A DNA stretch of 6,180 nt from Pseudomonadota bacterium (GTDB taxonomy: Bacteria > Pseudomonadota > Gammaproteobacteria > JAKAQQ01): contig JAJZNM010000087.1 of the NCBI GenBank assembly GCA_021852325.1, positions 1 through 6,180 of the forward strand, read 5' to 3'. Within the stretch, counting starts at the first letter, position 1. Each line of letters begins with the position of its first letter. Positions 5,318 through 6,180 of this stretch are shown piece after piece. A program made the position numbers and the translations under genes. The notes under the pieces were generated by a model, which was not told the DNA's origin, searched no databases, and was given only the letters and a program-made list of their open reading frames with translations.

Positions 5318-5779
5318 TCAGGATACAGGGTCCGGAACCGCATGGGGATCCCGGATCATGAGCGGCTTGGGACACTGGGCTTGATGGGGATGGGTTTCAT
5401 CCGGGTAAATCTTGAGTTTCTGGATCATGCCCCGCCCGAGCGGGGTCTTCGGTAACATGCCGCGCACCGCCTCCTCGATGATGCGCTCGGGGTGACTCGC
5501 GAGCTGCTCCTCGAAGGTCACCGTCTTGAGCCCCCCGATGTAGCCGGTATGGCGGTGATAGCGCTTCTGGGCCCGTTTCTGGCCGGTCACGCGCACTTTC
5601 CGGGCATTGACCACAACCAGAAAATCTCCCGTGTCCGCATGCGGGGTAAAGACTGCCTTGTGTTTGCCGCTGAGACGCATCGCGAGCTCCGTGGCCAGGC
5701 GACCCAGACTGACTCCGCTCGCATCGACCACATACCACCCATGCGTCGCATCCGCGGTGGATGCCATGTAGCTTTTCAT
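5318..5779 (-). CDS. rplM: 50S ribosomal protein L13
   Basis: L13 is an early-assembly large-subunit protein that binds 23S rRNA. The product has 153 residues (142 in E. coli). Family motifs run in order: WYVVDASGVSLGRLATELA, LSGKHKAVFTPHADTGDF, VVVNARKVRVTGQKR, YHRHTGYIGGLK, and the signature AVRGMLPKTPLGRGM near residue 110. The conserved core ends near KIYPDETHPHQAQ, and about 18 residues beyond it (CPKPLMIRDPHAVPDPVS) form a C-terminal extension relative to E. coli. The ATG at 5779 has GGAG six bases upstream. rplM leads the rpsI operon. In E. coli, L13 represses its own operon through the leader; whether that holds here is unknown. Confidence 0.98.
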   Translation of the reverse strand: MKSYMASTADATHGWYVVDASGVSLGRLATELAMRLSGKHKAVFTPHADTGDFLVVVNARKVRVTGQKRAQKRYHRHTGYIGGLKTVTFEEQLASHPERIIEEAVRGMLPKTPLGRGMIQKLKIYPDETHPHQAQCPKPLMIRDPHAVPDPVS

Positions 5780-5826
5780 CGAAAACTCCAGACCGGGGCC
5801 GGTAAGCCTCTCTATTTGAACCGTTT

Positions 5827-5856
5827 ATGATACACGAGAGCACCACATGGCATCAA
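5827..5856 (-). promoter_or_regulatory. Candidate promoter of the rplM-rpsI operon
   Basis: On the minus strand, TTGATG (5851-5856, four of six) and TATCAT (5827-5832, five of six) are separated by 18 bases. Transcription would start near 5820 and leave a leader of about 40 bases before the rplM ATG. This is the best sigma70-like pair upstream of rplM; it has not been verified. Confidence 0.5.
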
Positions 5857-5879
5857 GATCCGGTATGCGCCCACCACCC

Positions 5880-5923
5880 CGGCACCCGGATTGGTATTGG
5901 AGTCGGCCTGTATCCGGGTGCCG
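5880..5923. repeat. Perfect 12-bp inverted repeat upstream of rplM
   Basis: CGGCACCCGGAT (5880-5891) and ATCCGGGTGCCG (5912-5923) are exact reverse complements with 20 bases between them. There is no T run on either side, so this is not an intrinsic terminator. It lies between the RHS-like remnant and the rplM promoter, 24 bases upstream of the -35 box. A protein-binding site, a cruciform or a dispersed-repeat copy are all possible. Confidence 0.6.
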
Positions 5924-6008
5924 CGCCGAGGGAGGCGCGGGTCGGGTCCGAGCGCTCTGCCGGGTCGTTCCTCGGCCCCGTGCCTGCCAGGGATCCGCTG
6001 CAAAAGCT

Positions 6009-6180
6009 GCCGTCCCGCGTCCCCCACACGAACGTCTCCTCGAGTGCCCCCGATCCGTTGAGCACCCCCACCAGCCGCCGCCCCGTCGGAAAGATCCACC
6101 TGGACGAGCTCCCCAAGCCCGTTGTATGCGTAGCCCGTCTCCGCACCCCCCGCCGTCTCCTCCCGGACCAGAGTAGATCG
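6009..6180 (-). pseudogene. RHS/YD-repeat protein remnant, frameshifted and cut by the window edge
   Basis: Reading the minus strand from the window edge, one frame gives GYAYNGLGELVQVDLSDG (about 6135-6082). This fits the YD-repeat pattern Y-x-Y-x-x-x-G-x-L-x-x-V-x-x-x-DG of RHS proteins. The neighbouring frame then continues with GRRLVGVLNGSGALEETFVWGTRDG (to about 6009), which resembles the segment LDGSG-x-x-x-x-x-F-V-Y-G-T-R found near the end of RHS cores. Dropping one G from the GGGG run at 6081-6084 joins the two frames. Downstream (6008-5850) no frame looks like an RHS C-terminus. RHS proteins are large secreted or surface toxins with variable tips; this piece is too short and broken to be active. 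The call rests on motif likeness only. Confidence 0.45.

Overview
The window looks like a GC-rich gammaproteobacterial chromosome. The strongest clue is the block TIGR02449-type gene, zapA, 6S RNA, 5-formyltetrahydrofolate cyclo-ligase (5-FCL), which is a classic gammaproteobacterial neighbourhood. The other core proteins (RpiA, DinB, L13, S9) are of the bacterial type. I cannot assign an order or genus from the sequence alone. Nearly all of it is housekeeping DNA, and I see no CRISPR array, insertion sequence, phage module or recognisable defence island.

Plus strand, 128-3406: A good sigma70-type promoter (128-156) drives a small coiled-coil gene that overlaps zapA by four bases. A 6S RNA gene (about 789-974) follows, then 5-FCL, whose plausible starts all lie inside the 6S gene, then an EVE-domain protein. 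A separate AT-rich promoter and a perfect 12-bp hairpin precede a lysine/alanine-rich histone H1-like DNA-binding protein, which ends at a strong intrinsic terminator. rpiA comes next.

Minus strand, 6180-3496: At the right edge is a decayed fragment of an RHS/YD-repeat gene. A promoter at 5827-5856 then drives rplM (L13) and rpsI (S9), with a tRNA-Gln(CTG) gene only 11 bases after rpsI, so the tRNA is probably processed from the ribosomal-protein transcript. After a 249-base gap comes dinB (DNA polymerase IV), which converges on rpiA.

The genes are mostly independent in function: division (ZapA), stationary-phase transcription control (6S), folate salvage (5-FCL), nucleoid structure (H1-like), pentose phosphate pathway (RpiA), translesion synthesis (DinB) and translation (L13, S9, tRNA-Gln). 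The points most worth a second look are the 6S/5-FCL overlap with a possible one-base indel in a C run, the hairpin over the H1-like ribosome binding site, and the tRNA joined to the S9 gene. I found no convincing undescribed multi-gene system.
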